Positions 1 through 8,016 are shown, numbered from the stretch's first letter. The stretch is 64,000 nucleotides of DNA from Corynebacterium ammoniagenes DSM 20306 (GCF_001941425.1 NZ_CP009244.1:2356001-2420000); one strand, 5' to 3'. The notes: generated by a model from the sequence alone, not told the origin. Numbers and translations: made by a program.

Positions 1-28
1 TGCTTGTCCTCATCGGTGTGGGCAGCAC
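1..28 (-). CDS. Possible 5' end of a divergent gene running off the left edge
   Basis: On the minus strand a strong ribosome-binding sequence (GGGGGAG, about 38-44) sits nine bases before a GTG at 28. The frame stays open to the window edge, so only nine codons are visible. The arrangement, divergent from ygfZ, matches other actinobacteria in which an aminotransferase class IV gene faces away from ygfZ. The visible residues are too few to identify the protein, and the product name is not claimed. Confidence 0.3.
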
Positions 29-95
29 GCTCGTAATCTCCCCCAAAGGGTATGTACTAAAAGGGCGAGGGGTGTCATTTCCCCGCTCCGACAGG

Positions 96-101
96 TACGC
101 T
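96..101 (+). promoter_or_regulatory. -10 box of a leaderless ygfZ promoter
   Basis: TACGCT fits the actinobacterial TANNNT pattern and ends seven bases before the GTG start at 109. Transcription should therefore begin on the start codon itself. No Shine-Dalgarno sequence is present, which is consistent with a leaderless message. Confidence 0.5.
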
Positions 102-108
102 GGTAGTC

Positions 109-1209
109 GTGAGTTATACTTCGCCCCTGATGCAATTGCCGGGTGCGGCAGCCGTACAAGATGACACGCTGATTGACTCCCAAGGAGTCGCGTGGCATTA
201 CGGGGACCCGCTGGTTGAGCAACGCGCATTGCATTTAGATACCCCTGTGCTGGTAGATCGTTCGCAACGTCGAGTTATCTCTGTTGTTGGACCTGATGCG
301 CCAGAGTTTTTAAATAACCTACTATCCCAGAAACTCGACACGGTCGATCCTGGATATTCCGCGGCTGCATTGGATTTAGATATTCAGGGCCGCATCCTGC
401 ATTACTCCGATGTCGTGCGCACGGATGACGGTTTTTATCTCGATACCACCGCAGCCGAGTTTGAGTCCTTTTTTAAATTCTTGACCATGATGATTTTCTG
501 GTCAAAGGTCGAGGTCACCGAAGCAGACCTCGCCATCGTTTCGCTACTCGGCACGCTCCCCGAGCTTCCCACCAAGGTGCAGGAAGCCGCAGCGTTTGTG
601 CGCAAGGTGGAGAATTGGACCGAAACCCCGCGCACCGATATCGCGGTTCCACGCGAGCAGCTGCGGGAGATGGCACAAGAGCTTATCGACGCCGGGTTTA
701 AACCCGCTGGCTTGATGGCCTATACCGCCGAACGTGTGCGCAACCTCGAGCCCGAGCGTGCTGCAGATTTGGATGATAAATCCATCGCGCACGAAATCCC
801 GCATTGGATTGGACGCGGTGAGCTACAAGGTGCGGTGCACCTCGAAAAAGGCTGCTACCGCGGGCAGGAAACCATTGCCCGTGTGGAAAACCTTGGCCGC
901 TCTCCCCGACTTGTCGTCCGGCTCTACCTCGACGGCTCGGTTCCGGAGATGCCAGAAACCGGCGCCGATATCACCTCCGGTGGTCGTCGCGTTGGCCGCG
1001 TCGGCACCATCATCGATGACTTCGAATTAGGCCCAATCGCGCTTGGTTTAATCAAGCGCTCGGCGCTTCCGAAGCCTGATAAGCCTGACTCCGAAGCCCC
1101 AGAACTTCTGATCGGCGAGTGCGCTGCAACGGTCGATGATGATTCATTGCCCGCTGATGAAGGCGTCAAGCTCGGCCGCAGTGCCATCGATAAGCTGCGC
1201 GGCAGATAA
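109..1209 (+). CDS. ygfZ: YgfZ/GcvT-like folate-binding protein
   Basis: This 366-residue protein belongs to the YgfZ family, tetrahydrofolate-binding relatives of the glycine-cleavage T protein that help build or repair iron-sulfur enzymes. The diagnostic motif KGCYRGQE is present near residues 247-254; its cysteine is the family hallmark. The N-terminal two thirds resemble the GcvT fold and the C-terminal part a small beta-barrel. The GTG start is chosen because a -10 box lies seven bases upstream and the frame has no better start. It stands alone: about 330 non-coding bases separate it from the next gene. Family assignment is secure; the exact iron-sulfur client proteins are not visible from sequence. 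Confidence 0.9.
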   Translation: MSYTSPLMQLPGAAAVQDDTLIDSQGVAWHYGDPLVEQRALHLDTPVLVDRSQRRVISVVGPDAPEFLNNLLSQKLDTVDPGYSAAALDLDIQGRILHYSDVVRTDDGFYLDTTAAEFESFFKFLTMMIFWSKVEVTEADLAIVSLLGTLPELPTKVQEAAAFVRKVENWTETPRTDIAVPREQLREMAQELIDAGFKPAGLMAYTAERVRNLEPERAADLDDKSIAHEIPHWIGRGELQGAVHLEKGCYRGQETIARVENLGRSPRLVVRLYLDGSVPEMPETGADITSGGRRVGRVGTIIDDFELGPIALGLIKRSALPKPDKPDSEAPELLIGECAATVDDDSLPADEGVKLGRSAIDKLRGR

Positions 1210-1540
1210 GACCACTGCCTTTTACTCTCAGGCTATAAGGCCAAAGCCGCACGGTTCTCCCAGTTGAGAGCCGTGTGCGCCTGAGAATTATCCCTTAAAT
1301 TGAGCCCTCGCGCGTTTTCTACAACTTTTGGAGGCGCTGAGTGCATTTAAGTGACGCATTTTTCAAAACTACGCCCTCTCCCGCATGGTAAACATGCAGG
1401 TCATGACATCGCACGGGGGGCGGTGCGGCATTCTCCGGCTGTACAGGCTATTGTGTCTAACAGGAACATATACAAGATTACAGCCGATGGGGCTTCCGAA
1501 TTCCCTGGATTGCCCTACACACCTCAAGGGGGTCATGCAC
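1210..1540 (+). other. 331-base gap with nested hairpins before the DUF3073 gene
   Basis: The gap contains an outer helix (TCTCAGGC at 1226-1233 with GCCTGAGA at 1279-1286) that encloses an inner helix of about ten pairs (1250-1259 with 1266-1275). No T-run follows, so it is not a textbook terminator. Further on there is a small hairpin GCATG/CATGC near 1383-1397 and a GCAC/GTGC helix near 1411-1426 whose loop carries a six-G run. The last part must include the promoter and leader of the DUF3073 gene. I recognise no known riboswitch class. Confidence 0.45.
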
Positions 1541-1756
1541 ATGGGACGCGGACGCGCAAAGGCAAAGCAGACCAAGGTTGCACGCCAACTAAAGTACAAC
1601 ACTCCTGATATGGACTTGGATTCGCTACAACGGGAGCTGGCATCCCAGCGCCCAGGTAATTCACGGTCTCAGGATGACGACGACTACGGCGACTCATACG
1701 ACGATTACGTCGATGAGTGGGACGACGACCAGGATGAGGTTGATGACCGGCGCTAG
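1541..1756 (+). CDS. DUF3073 small acidic-tailed protein
   Basis: The 71-residue product opens with the conserved basic block MGRGRAKAKQTKVAR and ends in a strongly acidic, Asp/Tyr-rich tail. This is the DUF3073 layout that is nearly universal in Actinobacteria. The start is the ATG at 1541, preceded by AAGGGGG. A longer upstream reading frame exists, but its residues do not fit the family. Function is unknown. The basic head suggests nucleic-acid or ribosome contact, which is inference only. It lies next to ygfZ and purM, as in mycobacteria. Confidence 0.85.
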   Translation: MGRGRAKAKQTKVARQLKYNTPDMDLDSLQRELASQRPGNSRSQDDDDYGDSYDDYVDEWDDDQDEVDDRR

Positions 1757-1856
1757 CTTCGGCTTGGCGTCGCATGAGTGTTGAAAATCTTTGTGGCTTT
1801 CAATCTTTGATTGATCGCTTCGAAGTTTGAGTAAATCCCAACTCCGCCCACTGTAC

Positions 1857-1930
1857 AACACATAAATACCGCACCTTGTGGAATTCTCGGTTCCTAGTAT
1901 TTCCGGCTATAGGTGCGGTATTTATGTGTT
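1857..1930. repeat. Perfect 20-base inverted repeat with a 34-base loop
   Basis: The arm at 1857-1876 (beginning AACACATAAATA) is the exact reverse complement of 1911-1930. The element lies between the convergent ends of the DUF3073 gene and purM. On the plus strand the right arm runs into TTTTGG, so it may terminate the DUF3073 transcript. The stem is unusually long and the loop large for a terminator. Confidence 0.7.
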
Positions 1931-1958
1931 TTGGTACTTCTTGTACCGCAGTAAGCAC

Positions 1959-1998
1959 AAAGCCCGAACTATCACTGCGCAAGCATAGTTCGGGCTTT
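1959..1998 (-). terminator. Terminator after purM
   Basis: A 14-base perfect stem (1959-1972 with 1985-1998) has a 12-base loop. On the minus strand the stem ends in a T-run directly downstream of the purM stop. T residues also follow on the plus strand, so it may act in both directions. Confidence 0.8.
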
Positions 1999-2017
1999 CT
2001 CTAACGATTTGTGGTGG

Positions 2018-3073
2018 TTAGAAGTTGGAGTGCTCGCCGTGCATGACAACACCGGCGGTATCCTCATCCTTTTTGGTGCGGACTGTGCCCAACTCCCACG
2101 CGTCGACGTGGCGCGCGGTCAACATTGCCAAGGCGCGGTCACGGTCTTCCGGAGAAACAATCGCGATCATGCCAACACCCATGTTGAATGTCTTTTCCAT
2201 TTCTTCCAGGCTCACTTTGCCGAAAGACGCGATGGTGCGGAAGATTGCTGCTGGTGTCCACGAAGAACGGTTGACCTCCGCGACGAGCCCTTCAGGGATA
2301 ACCCGCTCGAGGTTGCCCGCCAAGCCACCGCCGGTGACATGGCAGAAAGTGGAGACTTCACATTCTGCGATGAGCGCAAGGCAATCTTTCGCATAAATGC
2401 GGGTGGGCTCGAGCAGTTCTTCACCCAAGGTGCGGCCGAGGTCATCAATGTAGCCATCGAGAGGCAAGCCTGCTCGTTCCAGCAAGACGTGGCGCGCTAG
2501 TGAATAACCATTCGAGTGCAGGCCAGACGAGCCCATGGCAATCAACACGTCACCGTCGCGGACCTTATCTGGTCCCAAAAGTTCATCTGCCTCCACAACG
2601 CCCACAGCGGTAGCCGAGACGTCATAGTCATTTTCGTCCATAACACCGGGGTGCTCTGCAGTTTCACCACCGAGCAACGCGCAGCCTGCCTGCACGCAAC
2701 CTTCGGCGATACCGGAAACAATTTCGGCGACCTTTTCCGGGATTACCTTGCCAACAGCAATGTAGTCCTGCATAAACAGTGGCTCCGCACCGCAGACAAC
2801 CAAGTCATCCACGCACATGGCCACCAGGTCAATGCCGATGGTGTCATGCTTGTCCATGGCCTGAGCGACGGCGAGTTTGGTGCCCACACCATCTGAGCCC
2901 GCGGCCAGGATCGGCTCTTTGTACTCACCAAGTTTGAACAGACCGGCAAAACCACCGAGCCCGCCCATGACCTCGGGGCGCGTTGCGCGCTTTGCTAGCG
3001 GCGCAAAAAGCTCCACTGCGCGATCGCCTTCTTCAATGTTGACGCCTGCCGCGGCGTAGGTATTTTCCGACAT
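2018..3073 (-). CDS. purM: Phosphoribosylformylglycinamidine cyclo-ligase
   Basis: PurM (AIR synthetase) closes the imidazole ring of formylglycinamidine ribonucleotide with ATP, step five of purine synthesis, in the cytoplasm. The 351-residue length is normal. The glycine-rich GGLGGFAGLF segment (about residues 37-46) and the nucleotide-binding SDGVGTK signature at 60-66 are intact, as are the downstream MCVDD and GGETAEHPG motifs. It begins 15 bases after the purF stop and is almost certainly co-transcribed with purF. Transcription ends at the hairpin at 1959-1998. Confidence 0.97.
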   Translation of the reverse strand: MSENTYAAAGVNIEEGDRAVELFAPLAKRATRPEVMGGLGGFAGLFKLGEYKEPILAAGSDGVGTKLAVAQAMDKHDTIGIDLVAMCVDDLVVCGAEPLFMQDYIAVGKVIPEKVAEIVSGIAEGCVQAGCALLGGETAEHPGVMDENDYDVSATAVGVVEADELLGPDKVRDGDVLIAMGSSGLHSNGYSLARHVLLERAGLPLDGYIDDLGRTLGEELLEPTRIYAKDCLALIAECEVSTFCHVTGGGLAGNLERVIPEGLVAEVNRSSWTPAAIFRTIASFGKVSLEEMEKTFNMGVGMIAIVSPEDRDRALAMLTARHVDAWELGTVRTKKDEDTAGVVMHGEHSNF

Positions 3074-3088
3074 GTCAGATCAAATCTT

Positions 3089-4588
3089 TCAGTTCTTTTC
3101 GCTGAGCAAGGTTCGCACAGCGTCAGCATTGGGGTTAGCGGTTGGAAGACCAAGCTCATAATTGCCATCAAAGCAGGCAGTGCACAGCTCATTAATGGGC
3201 TGATGGGTAGCTTCCACCATGTCATCAACGGAGACAAAGCCTAAGGAGTCTGCTCCGATAGCTTCGCATACTGCCGCAGTGATGACCTCAGGGTCATCGG
3301 AGGGTTGGATATTGGCGATCAACTCCCCTGGTGAAGCGAAGTCAATGCCGTAGAAACACGGCCACTTCACTGGCGGGGAGGCAATACGCACGTGCACTTC
3401 CGCGGCACCTGCTTCGCGCAGCATGCGAATCAGCGCACGCTGGGTATTGCCACGGACGATGGAATCATCCACCACGACGAGCTTTTTGCCCTCGATGACC
3501 TCGCGCAACGGGTTCAGTTTCAGCCGAATGCCCAGCTGGCGCAGGGTTTGGGTGGGCTGAATAAACGTGCGGCCCACATACGCGTTTTTCACCAAGCCAT
3601 GCGCAAAGGTCAAACCGGATTCACGGGCGTAGCCCACGGCTGCGGGATTGCCCGACTCCGGCACGGGGATGACCATATCGGCATCCTCAGCAGGGTGCGA
3701 TTTAGCCAAAGCACGGCCAATGTCCACGCGGGTGGCATGGACGTTGCGGCCCTTGATCACGGTATCGGGACGAGCCAGGTAGACATATTCAAAGACGCAG
3801 CCTTGGCGCTTGGCCTGTGCGAATTTCTCGCTGCGAATGCCTGCCTCATCCACGGAAATCAGCTCGCCTGGCTCAACTTCCCGGATAAACTGCGCACCAA
3901 CGATATCCAGCGCACATGTCTCAGATGCCACAACCCAGCCTTGGGATAAACGGCCCAATACCAATGGCCGCACCCCATGCGGGTCGCGTGCGGCATACAA
4001 AGTCTTGCCGTCGGTAAAGGTCAAGCAGAAGGCACCTTGGATACGGGGCAAGAGTTCCTTGGCGGAAGCGAAGACGGATTTGTCTTCGCCGACACCGTGC
4101 GCCAGCAACGCCGTCATGATCATGGAATCCGACAGGGATTTCTCACTGTCTCGGTACAGCCCCTGTGCCACTGCTTCATCACGTAGTTCTTGGTAGTTGA
4201 CCAAGTTGCCGTTATGACACAACGCAATGTCCACACCATTCGCGGTGGTGTTAAACATCGGCTGGACATTGGCCCACTCTTTGCCACCGGCGGTGGAATA
4301 GCGAGTGTGCCCCACGGCGACGGAGCCGTGCAGGGAATTTAAAATAGATTCATCGAAAATATTCGAGACCAAGCCCATGTCTTTAAAAACAACGAGGCGG
4401 TCTCCATCACCGACGCCGATACCGGCGGCTTCCTGGCCACGATGTTGCAGTGCGAAAAGGCCAAAGTAGCTCAGCTTCGCAACATCCTCACCAGGAGCCC
4501 AGACGCCAAAGACACCGCACTCTTCGCGGGGTTCTTGCTCGCCTTGGTCATCTAAGTTCAGGTCGCTGGGGAAAGTAGTGTTCACCAC
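3089..4588 (-). CDS. purF: Amidophosphoribosyltransferase
   Basis: PurF commits PRPP to purine synthesis by transferring ammonia from glutamine. The 499-residue protein is of the Bacillus type. A propeptide of about 23 residues precedes the catalytic Cys24 in REECGVFGVW, which must become the N-terminus. Four cysteines placed as in the [4Fe-4S] class are present (RQGC, KWPC and the LCTAC pair). The PRPP-binding loop VVVDDSIVRG lies near residue 370. The GTG at 4588 is favoured because TAGAAT at 4596-4601 ends seven bases upstream; a second GTG follows at once. It heads the purF-purM unit. Confidence 0.97.
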   Translation of the reverse strand: MVNTTFPSDLNLDDQGEQEPREECGVFGVWAPGEDVAKLSYFGLFALQHRGQEAAGIGVGDGDRLVVFKDMGLVSNIFDESILNSLHGSVAVGHTRYSTAGGKEWANVQPMFNTTANGVDIALCHNGNLVNYQELRDEAVAQGLYRDSEKSLSDSMIMTALLAHGVGEDKSVFASAKELLPRIQGAFCLTFTDGKTLYAARDPHGVRPLVLGRLSQGWVVASETCALDIVGAQFIREVEPGELISVDEAGIRSEKFAQAKRQGCVFEYVYLARPDTVIKGRNVHATRVDIGRALAKSHPAEDADMVIPVPESGNPAAVGYARESGLTFAHGLVKNAYVGRTFIQPTQTLRQLGIRLKLNPLREVIEGKKLVVVDDSIVRGNTQRALIRMLREAGAAEVHVRIASPPVKWPCFYGIDFASPGELIANIQPSDDPEVITAAVCEAIGADSLGFVSVDDMVEATHQPINELCTACFDGNYELGLPTANPNADAVRTLLSEKN

Positions 4589-4595
4589 ACGGCTG

Positions 4596-4601
4596 ATTCT
4601 A
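4596..4601 (-). promoter_or_regulatory. -10 box of a leaderless purF promoter
   Basis: On the minus strand TAGAAT is followed by seven bases and then the GTG start of purF. This is the spacing expected for transcription starting at the first codon. There is no room for a riboswitch or attenuator between promoter and gene. Confidence 0.55.
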
Positions 4602-4671
4602 CTAATTTTGGTGCGCGATAACTAACTGTTGCTACTTTTTCCATGCACGATCGGGGGCGTATGCTTGCATT

Positions 4672-5070
4672 TTATTCAGCACCAAAACCTTTTAAGGGGA
4701 TGATCGGCAGCCACGCGGCAATCTCCGCAGCGCGTGAACCGGAGGCATCGACATCAGCCTGATCCCAGCTCAACAGGCCGGTCGCTAAAAGCAACCAGGT
4801 CCGTGGTGAGCACTCCACCACATTGGGTGGGGTCCCGCGGGTATGTCGGGGGCCTTCGATGCATTGAACAGCAACAAATGGGGGTACCCGTAGTTCCACT
4901 GAATGCCCCGGCGCATCATGTTCTAAAGTGCGTGCGGTTGTGCGCACAGCTTTGGCTAATTCATTGCGAGATGGTGCCGGAGCTGCTTTAAAGTCATGCA
5001 GCCAGTCGGCAATGGCATCCACGGCAGCTTTCGTCTCATGCGAATTGGGCTTGGAACGTTGGGGACTCAT
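4672..5070 (-). CDS. Sterol-carrier-family protein (Rv0807-like)
   Basis: This is a 132-residue protein of the actinobacterial 'sterol carrier family' found beside purF in mycobacteria and corynebacteria. It has an N-terminal helix rich in Lys/Ala (about residues 10-45) and a compact domain carrying RVPPFVAVQC and GTPPNVVE segments typical of the family. The true ligand is unknown. Two ATGs are possible, at 5079 and 5070. The second is chosen because TATAAT at 5078-5083 overlaps the first and ends seven bases before the second. It is divergent from the thioesterase gene, with only a 35-base promoter region between them. Confidence 0.7.
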   Translation of the reverse strand: MSPQRSKPNSHETKAAVDAIADWLHDFKAAPAPSRNELAKAVRTTARTLEHDAPGHSVELRVPPFVAVQCIEGPRHTRGTPPNVVECSPRTWLLLATGLLSWDQADVDASGSRAAEIAAWLPIIPLKGFGAE

Positions 5071-5105
5071 GCGAACCATTATAGTGACCTGCTATTTTGA
5101 TTGAT
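5071..5105. promoter_or_regulatory. Back-to-back leaderless promoters for the 4672 and 5106 genes
   Basis: The minus strand carries a consensus TATAAT (5078-5083) seven bases before the ATG at 5070. The plus strand carries TATTTT (5093-5098) seven bases before the ATG at 5106. The two -10 boxes are only ten bases apart, so each promoter's upstream contacts lie inside the opposite gene. Confidence 0.55.
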
Positions 5106-6170
5106 ATGTCCCAACAGAATCCAAGTGAACAGTCCGCCGAGAAAATCAATGAGCATGCTAAAAAGCAAGAGGCGCAATCACAAGAGTCCCTAAAAAATCC
5201 GAATATCACCCTGCGCTTTATGGCCGCGCCAATGGATGTCCTCAACGCTGGCGCCCAAGGAATCTCCGGTGGCCGCGTTTTAGAGTGGATCGATAAGGCT
5301 GCCTATGCGTGCGCCACGCAGTGGTCAGGTCAGTACTGTGTGACCGTCTATGTTGGCCACATTCACTTTATGCGCCCCATTGAATCGGGACACTTGGTCG
5401 AAGTTCGCTCTCGCTTGGCGATGACCGGTACGTCGTCCATGCACATCGTCAACGAGGTATGGTCCGCAGACCCTCGCGATGGAATTTTCACCCGCGCTTG
5501 CGACTGCTTGGTTATCTTCGTAGCTAAGGACGCCGATACCCAGCGTCCTACCCCAGTTCCGACCTTCGTGCCGGAAACTGATGAGCAGATGCGCGTGATG
5601 GAAGCAGCCAAGACGCGCATCGATCTGCGCAAGGCGATTGAAGCTGAAATGCAAAAGCAGACCTATGTCGGACCATCAGATGCCCCACGTATGGTCAACC
5701 GTTTCTTGGCCAAGCCCACGGATATTAACTGGGGCGGCAATGTTCACGGTGGCACCGCTATGGAGTGGATCGATGAGGCCGGCACTGCGTGCACCATGGA
5801 GTGGTCAGGTGAGCAAACAATTGCTGTTTATGCCGGCGGCATTCGCTTCTACAAGCCAATTCACATTGGTGATCTCATCGAGGTCGACGCGCGCATGATG
5901 CGCACTGATAGCCGTTCGATGCAAATGTCGGTGCACGTGCGCTCGGGCGAAGCTCGCGGTGGCCGCGATAACCTCTCCACCGCCATCCACGCGACCGTGT
6001 CTTATCTCGCCATGGACCGTGACTGGAATCCTTTGCCTGCTCGCCAGTTCATTCCGCATACCGAAGAAGATAAGCGTCTGGCCGAACACGCCACTACCTT
6101 GCGCAACCTGCGCAGCCAATATTCACCGTTGCCGCTGGTCTACGCCCCTAATCATCAACACATTGATTAA
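5106..6170 (+). CDS. Double-hotdog acyl-CoA thioesterase
   Basis: This 354-residue protein holds two hotdog domains of the BFIT/acyl-CoA hydrolase type, at about residues 25-150 and 190-330. Each repeat carries the GG-x-x-LEWID or MEWID helix start (GGRVLEWIDKAA and GGTAMEWIDEAG) followed by CATQWSG or CTMEWSG. Such enzymes hydrolyse acyl-CoA thioesters in the cytoplasm; chain-length preference cannot be read here. The first 25 residues are polar and probably disordered. The ATG at 5106 is preferred over an upstream TTG because TATTTT lies seven bases before it. The gene is divergent from the sterol-carrier gene and convergent with the haemolysin-III gene. Confidence 0.87.
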   Translation: MSQQNPSEQSAEKINEHAKKQEAQSQESLKNPNITLRFMAAPMDVLNAGAQGISGGRVLEWIDKAAYACATQWSGQYCVTVYVGHIHFMRPIESGHLVEVRSRLAMTGTSSMHIVNEVWSADPRDGIFTRACDCLVIFVAKDADTQRPTPVPTFVPETDEQMRVMEAAKTRIDLRKAIEAEMQKQTYVGPSDAPRMVNRFLAKPTDINWGGNVHGGTAMEWIDEAGTACTMEWSGEQTIAVYAGGIRFYKPIHIGDLIEVDARMMRTDSRSMQMSVHVRSGEARGGRDNLSTAIHATVSYLAMDRDWNPLPARQFIPHTEEDKRLAEHATTLRNLRSQYSPLPLVYAPNHQHID

Positions 6171-6198
6171 GAGCTTCTAAGCAGGCCCGGAGCCAACC

Positions 6199-6224
6199 GG
6201 GGTGAGGGCGGCAGCCCTCACCCC
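6199..6224. terminator. Hairpin between convergent thioesterase and haemolysin-III genes
   Basis: A perfect 11-base GC-rich stem (6199-6209 with 6214-6224) has a four-base loop and lies between two converging stop codons. It lacks a clear T-run, so termination efficiency is uncertain. Confidence 0.55.
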
Positions 6225-6228
6225 GCTC

Positions 6229-7008
6229 CTACCCCGCTGCTTGGAGCACCGTCATCCAGATGGCGATCAGGTGCACGACCGCTGCTGCAATCGTGGCGGT
6301 GTGGAAGTGCTCGTGGTAGCCATAATATTTGGCATTGCGCCCTGGCCATTTCAGCCCATAGATCACTGCTCCCCCGGTGTAGAGCAGTCCACCGGCTGCG
6401 AGCAGCCAGACCACGGTGGGACCTAAATTAGTCCACAAGGTTGGGATAAGCGGTACAACCAACCAGCCCAGCGTCAGGTACACCACCACGTCAAGCCACC
6501 GCGGGTGGTTGATCCACACCAGGTTTAGGATGACCGCGCAAAGCGCCCCGGTCCATGCGATTCCAAGCATCCACGCTGCTGTTTGAGCGCTGAATGCAAG
6601 AATGCACATCGGCGTATACGTCGCCGCGATAAAAACGGAGATGGTCGCGTGATCCGCACGCCGCCACCATTGCACAGCGCGGGCTGTAGGCCACGGCCAA
6701 CGGTGATAGAGCGCGGATACGGCGAAGAGCCCCACCAAGCCCACGCCATAGACGGTAACGCCGAGCGCTTCGACCCAGTTGAGCGTCATCCAGGAATAAG
6801 TGATGAGCACTGTGGAGGAGATGACAGATACTATCGCTGCTATTAAATGACCCCAACCTCGGGTCAACGGCCGCGGGCCGCGATCAACGACCCAGAAGCT
6901 GCGTTGGATGCGGTCAGCTACCGCATTGTGGTCTTTGGACATAGCCGACTCTTCGGTCTCCGTTCCGGGCGCAGAAACTGACTTGGTGTGGTGCGGATCA
7001 AATTTCAT
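6229..7008 (-). CDS. Haemolysin III / YqfA-like membrane protein
   Basis: This 259-residue integral membrane protein has about seven hydrophobic segments and the hallmarks of the haemolysin-III (PAQR-related) family. These are the SALYHR motif after the second or third segment, the internal histidines in RRADHATI, and the C-terminal GYHEHFHTATI histidine cluster. Eukaryotic PAQR relatives use such residues to bind zinc and hydrolyse lipid amides. For bacterial members the role is not settled, and the haemolysin name is historical. The first 45 residues are hydrophilic. It is a single gene followed by the hairpin at 6199-6224. Confidence 0.85.
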   Translation of the reverse strand: MKFDPHHTKSVSAPGTETEESAMSKDHNAVADRIQRSFWVVDRGPRPLTRGWGHLIAAIVSVISSTVLITYSWMTLNWVEALGVTVYGVGLVGLFAVSALYHRWPWPTARAVQWWRRADHATISVFIAATYTPMCILAFSAQTAAWMLGIAWTGALCAVILNLVWINHPRWLDVVVYLTLGWLVVPLIPTLWTNLGPTVVWLLAAGGLLYTGGAVIYGLKWPGRNAKYYGYHEHFHTATIAAAVVHLIAIWMTVLQAAG

Positions 7009-7244
7009 GGGCTTCCATCTCGCATTTCAACAGGGCGCGCGTAGTTTTCTTATGTTTACAAGGATAGTGTTGAGCATTTCTCCGCGCTGATCCTACGGTA
7101 GTGTAAATCTACCAATTTAGTTTTATCTTTCCTGTGCTTTGTCACCATCGTAGTCGCAGCGTACCTCGCCGAGCCTGTGATATTGCTTAGAATACCCGGA
7201 GGCTATTCTCCCAGGTGGCTCAACAAGACTGTTAAAACACGACG

Positions 7245-7289
7245 AACCCCGGCTGCGTCCACGACTTGAGTGTGGATGCAACCGGGGTT
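7245..7289 (-). terminator. Terminator hairpin after the 7304 peptide gene
   Basis: An 18-base stem with two mismatches (about 7245-7262 with 7272-7289) has AACCCC at one end and GGGGTT at the other. It lies just beyond the stop codon of the small secreted peptide on the minus strand. Confidence 0.65.
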
Positions 7290-7303
7290 GTGCGGTAAGC
7301 CAA

Positions 7304-7543
7304 CTAGTTAATAATGCCGAGCTCAGCTAAAGCAGCCGAGGATAAAAAGACCGGGAAAGTAGCTATCGCAATGAGCATCAACAGGCTTTCTTGAGGTACC
7401 GAGGAGTTTGTCATCACTCCCGCGGACTGTTGCGTGATATCGCTTGACGCAGCCTTAGCTGGTGCAGCCATTGCCGGCGCAGGTGCTACAACGCCGAGCG
7501 CCAGTGCGCCAGCTGCAGCGATGGATACGATCTTCTTGCGCAT
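7304..7543 (-). CDS. Small secreted peptide with hydrophobic C-terminus
   Basis: The 79-residue product has a clean Sec signal peptide: an MRKK start, a hydrophobic core and a predicted cut after APAMA near residue 26. The mature part of about 53 residues is Ser/Ala-rich and ends in a strongly hydrophobic stretch (LLMLIAIATFPVFLSSAAL). An SD-like AGGAGA lies just upstream. I recognise no domain. A close tandem relative begins at 7855 and shares the ribosome-binding region, the MRKKI start and the FLSS motif. Membrane-active or envelope peptide is conceivable but not shown. Confidence 0.7.
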   Translation of the reverse strand: MRKKIVSIAAAGALALGVVAPAPAMAAPAKAASSDITQQSAGVMTNSSVPQESLLMLIAIATFPVFLSSAALAELGIIN

Positions 7544-7606
7544 GATATTCTCCTGAATCTTGTCATTGCGCTGGAGTGTGATCTCTCGTGACTGGGAATA
7601 GATGTA

Positions 7607-7855
7607 TTAATCGGGCAGGGTGTCTAGTCCAAACCAAGACGACAGAAAAATTGGAGCCATAGAGCCCATTCCCAAGCTGCCCATGAAAGTTCCAATGGGG
7701 TTAGTGATAAATGCTAGGCCAAGGGATTGTGCGGATTAGACGACAGTGCCAGCGTATTCAACGCTGGTATTTTCTACAACCATCGCAGGTGCAGGGGCGG
7801 CAATACTTGCGGCGAGTGCGCCGGCTAGAGCAATCGAACCGATCTTCTTGCGCAT
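7607..7855 (-). pseudogene. Paralog of the 7304 peptide, split by an in-frame TAA
   Basis: From ATG 7855 the frame reads MRKKIGSIALAGALAASI and so on, a signal peptide ending PAPAM, then stops at a TAA (7736-7738) after 39 codons. Without changing frame it stays open for 42 more codons to a second TAA at 7607-7609. That gives 83 codons in all, close to the 80 of its neighbour. The downstream half ends APIFLSSWFGL, matching PVFLSSAAL in the intact gene. The simplest reading is a nonsense mutation in a recent duplicate. A short secreted 39-mer could still be made, since the ribosome-binding site (GAGGAGAAC) is intact. Confidence 0.7.
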
Positions 7856-8016
7856 GATGTTCTCCTCAAAAGTGTCATGGTTCATGCTCTGCCGCGAACG
7901 CTACCAAAGGCTATGTGCTTCGTCACTAGAAAAAGTTCATACGCACATCATCCACGGTGAAATTTTGGCGCCCAAAACTACTACGCTGCTGGCCTTGCGC
8001 CCAGCGATGCAGTTCC

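Noticed and set aside
1385..1540. Upstream extension of the DUF3073 frame
   Set aside because: Residues are unlike the family, while the conserved start and a good ribosome-binding site are at 1541.
3961..4588. Purine riboswitch before purF
   Set aside because: A -10 box lies seven bases from the purF start, leaving no leader to hold an aptamer.
7607..7855. Stop-codon recoding in the split peptide gene
   Set aside because: The stop is TAA, which is not used for selenocysteine or pyrrolysine, and no read-through context is seen. A nonsense mutation is simpler.
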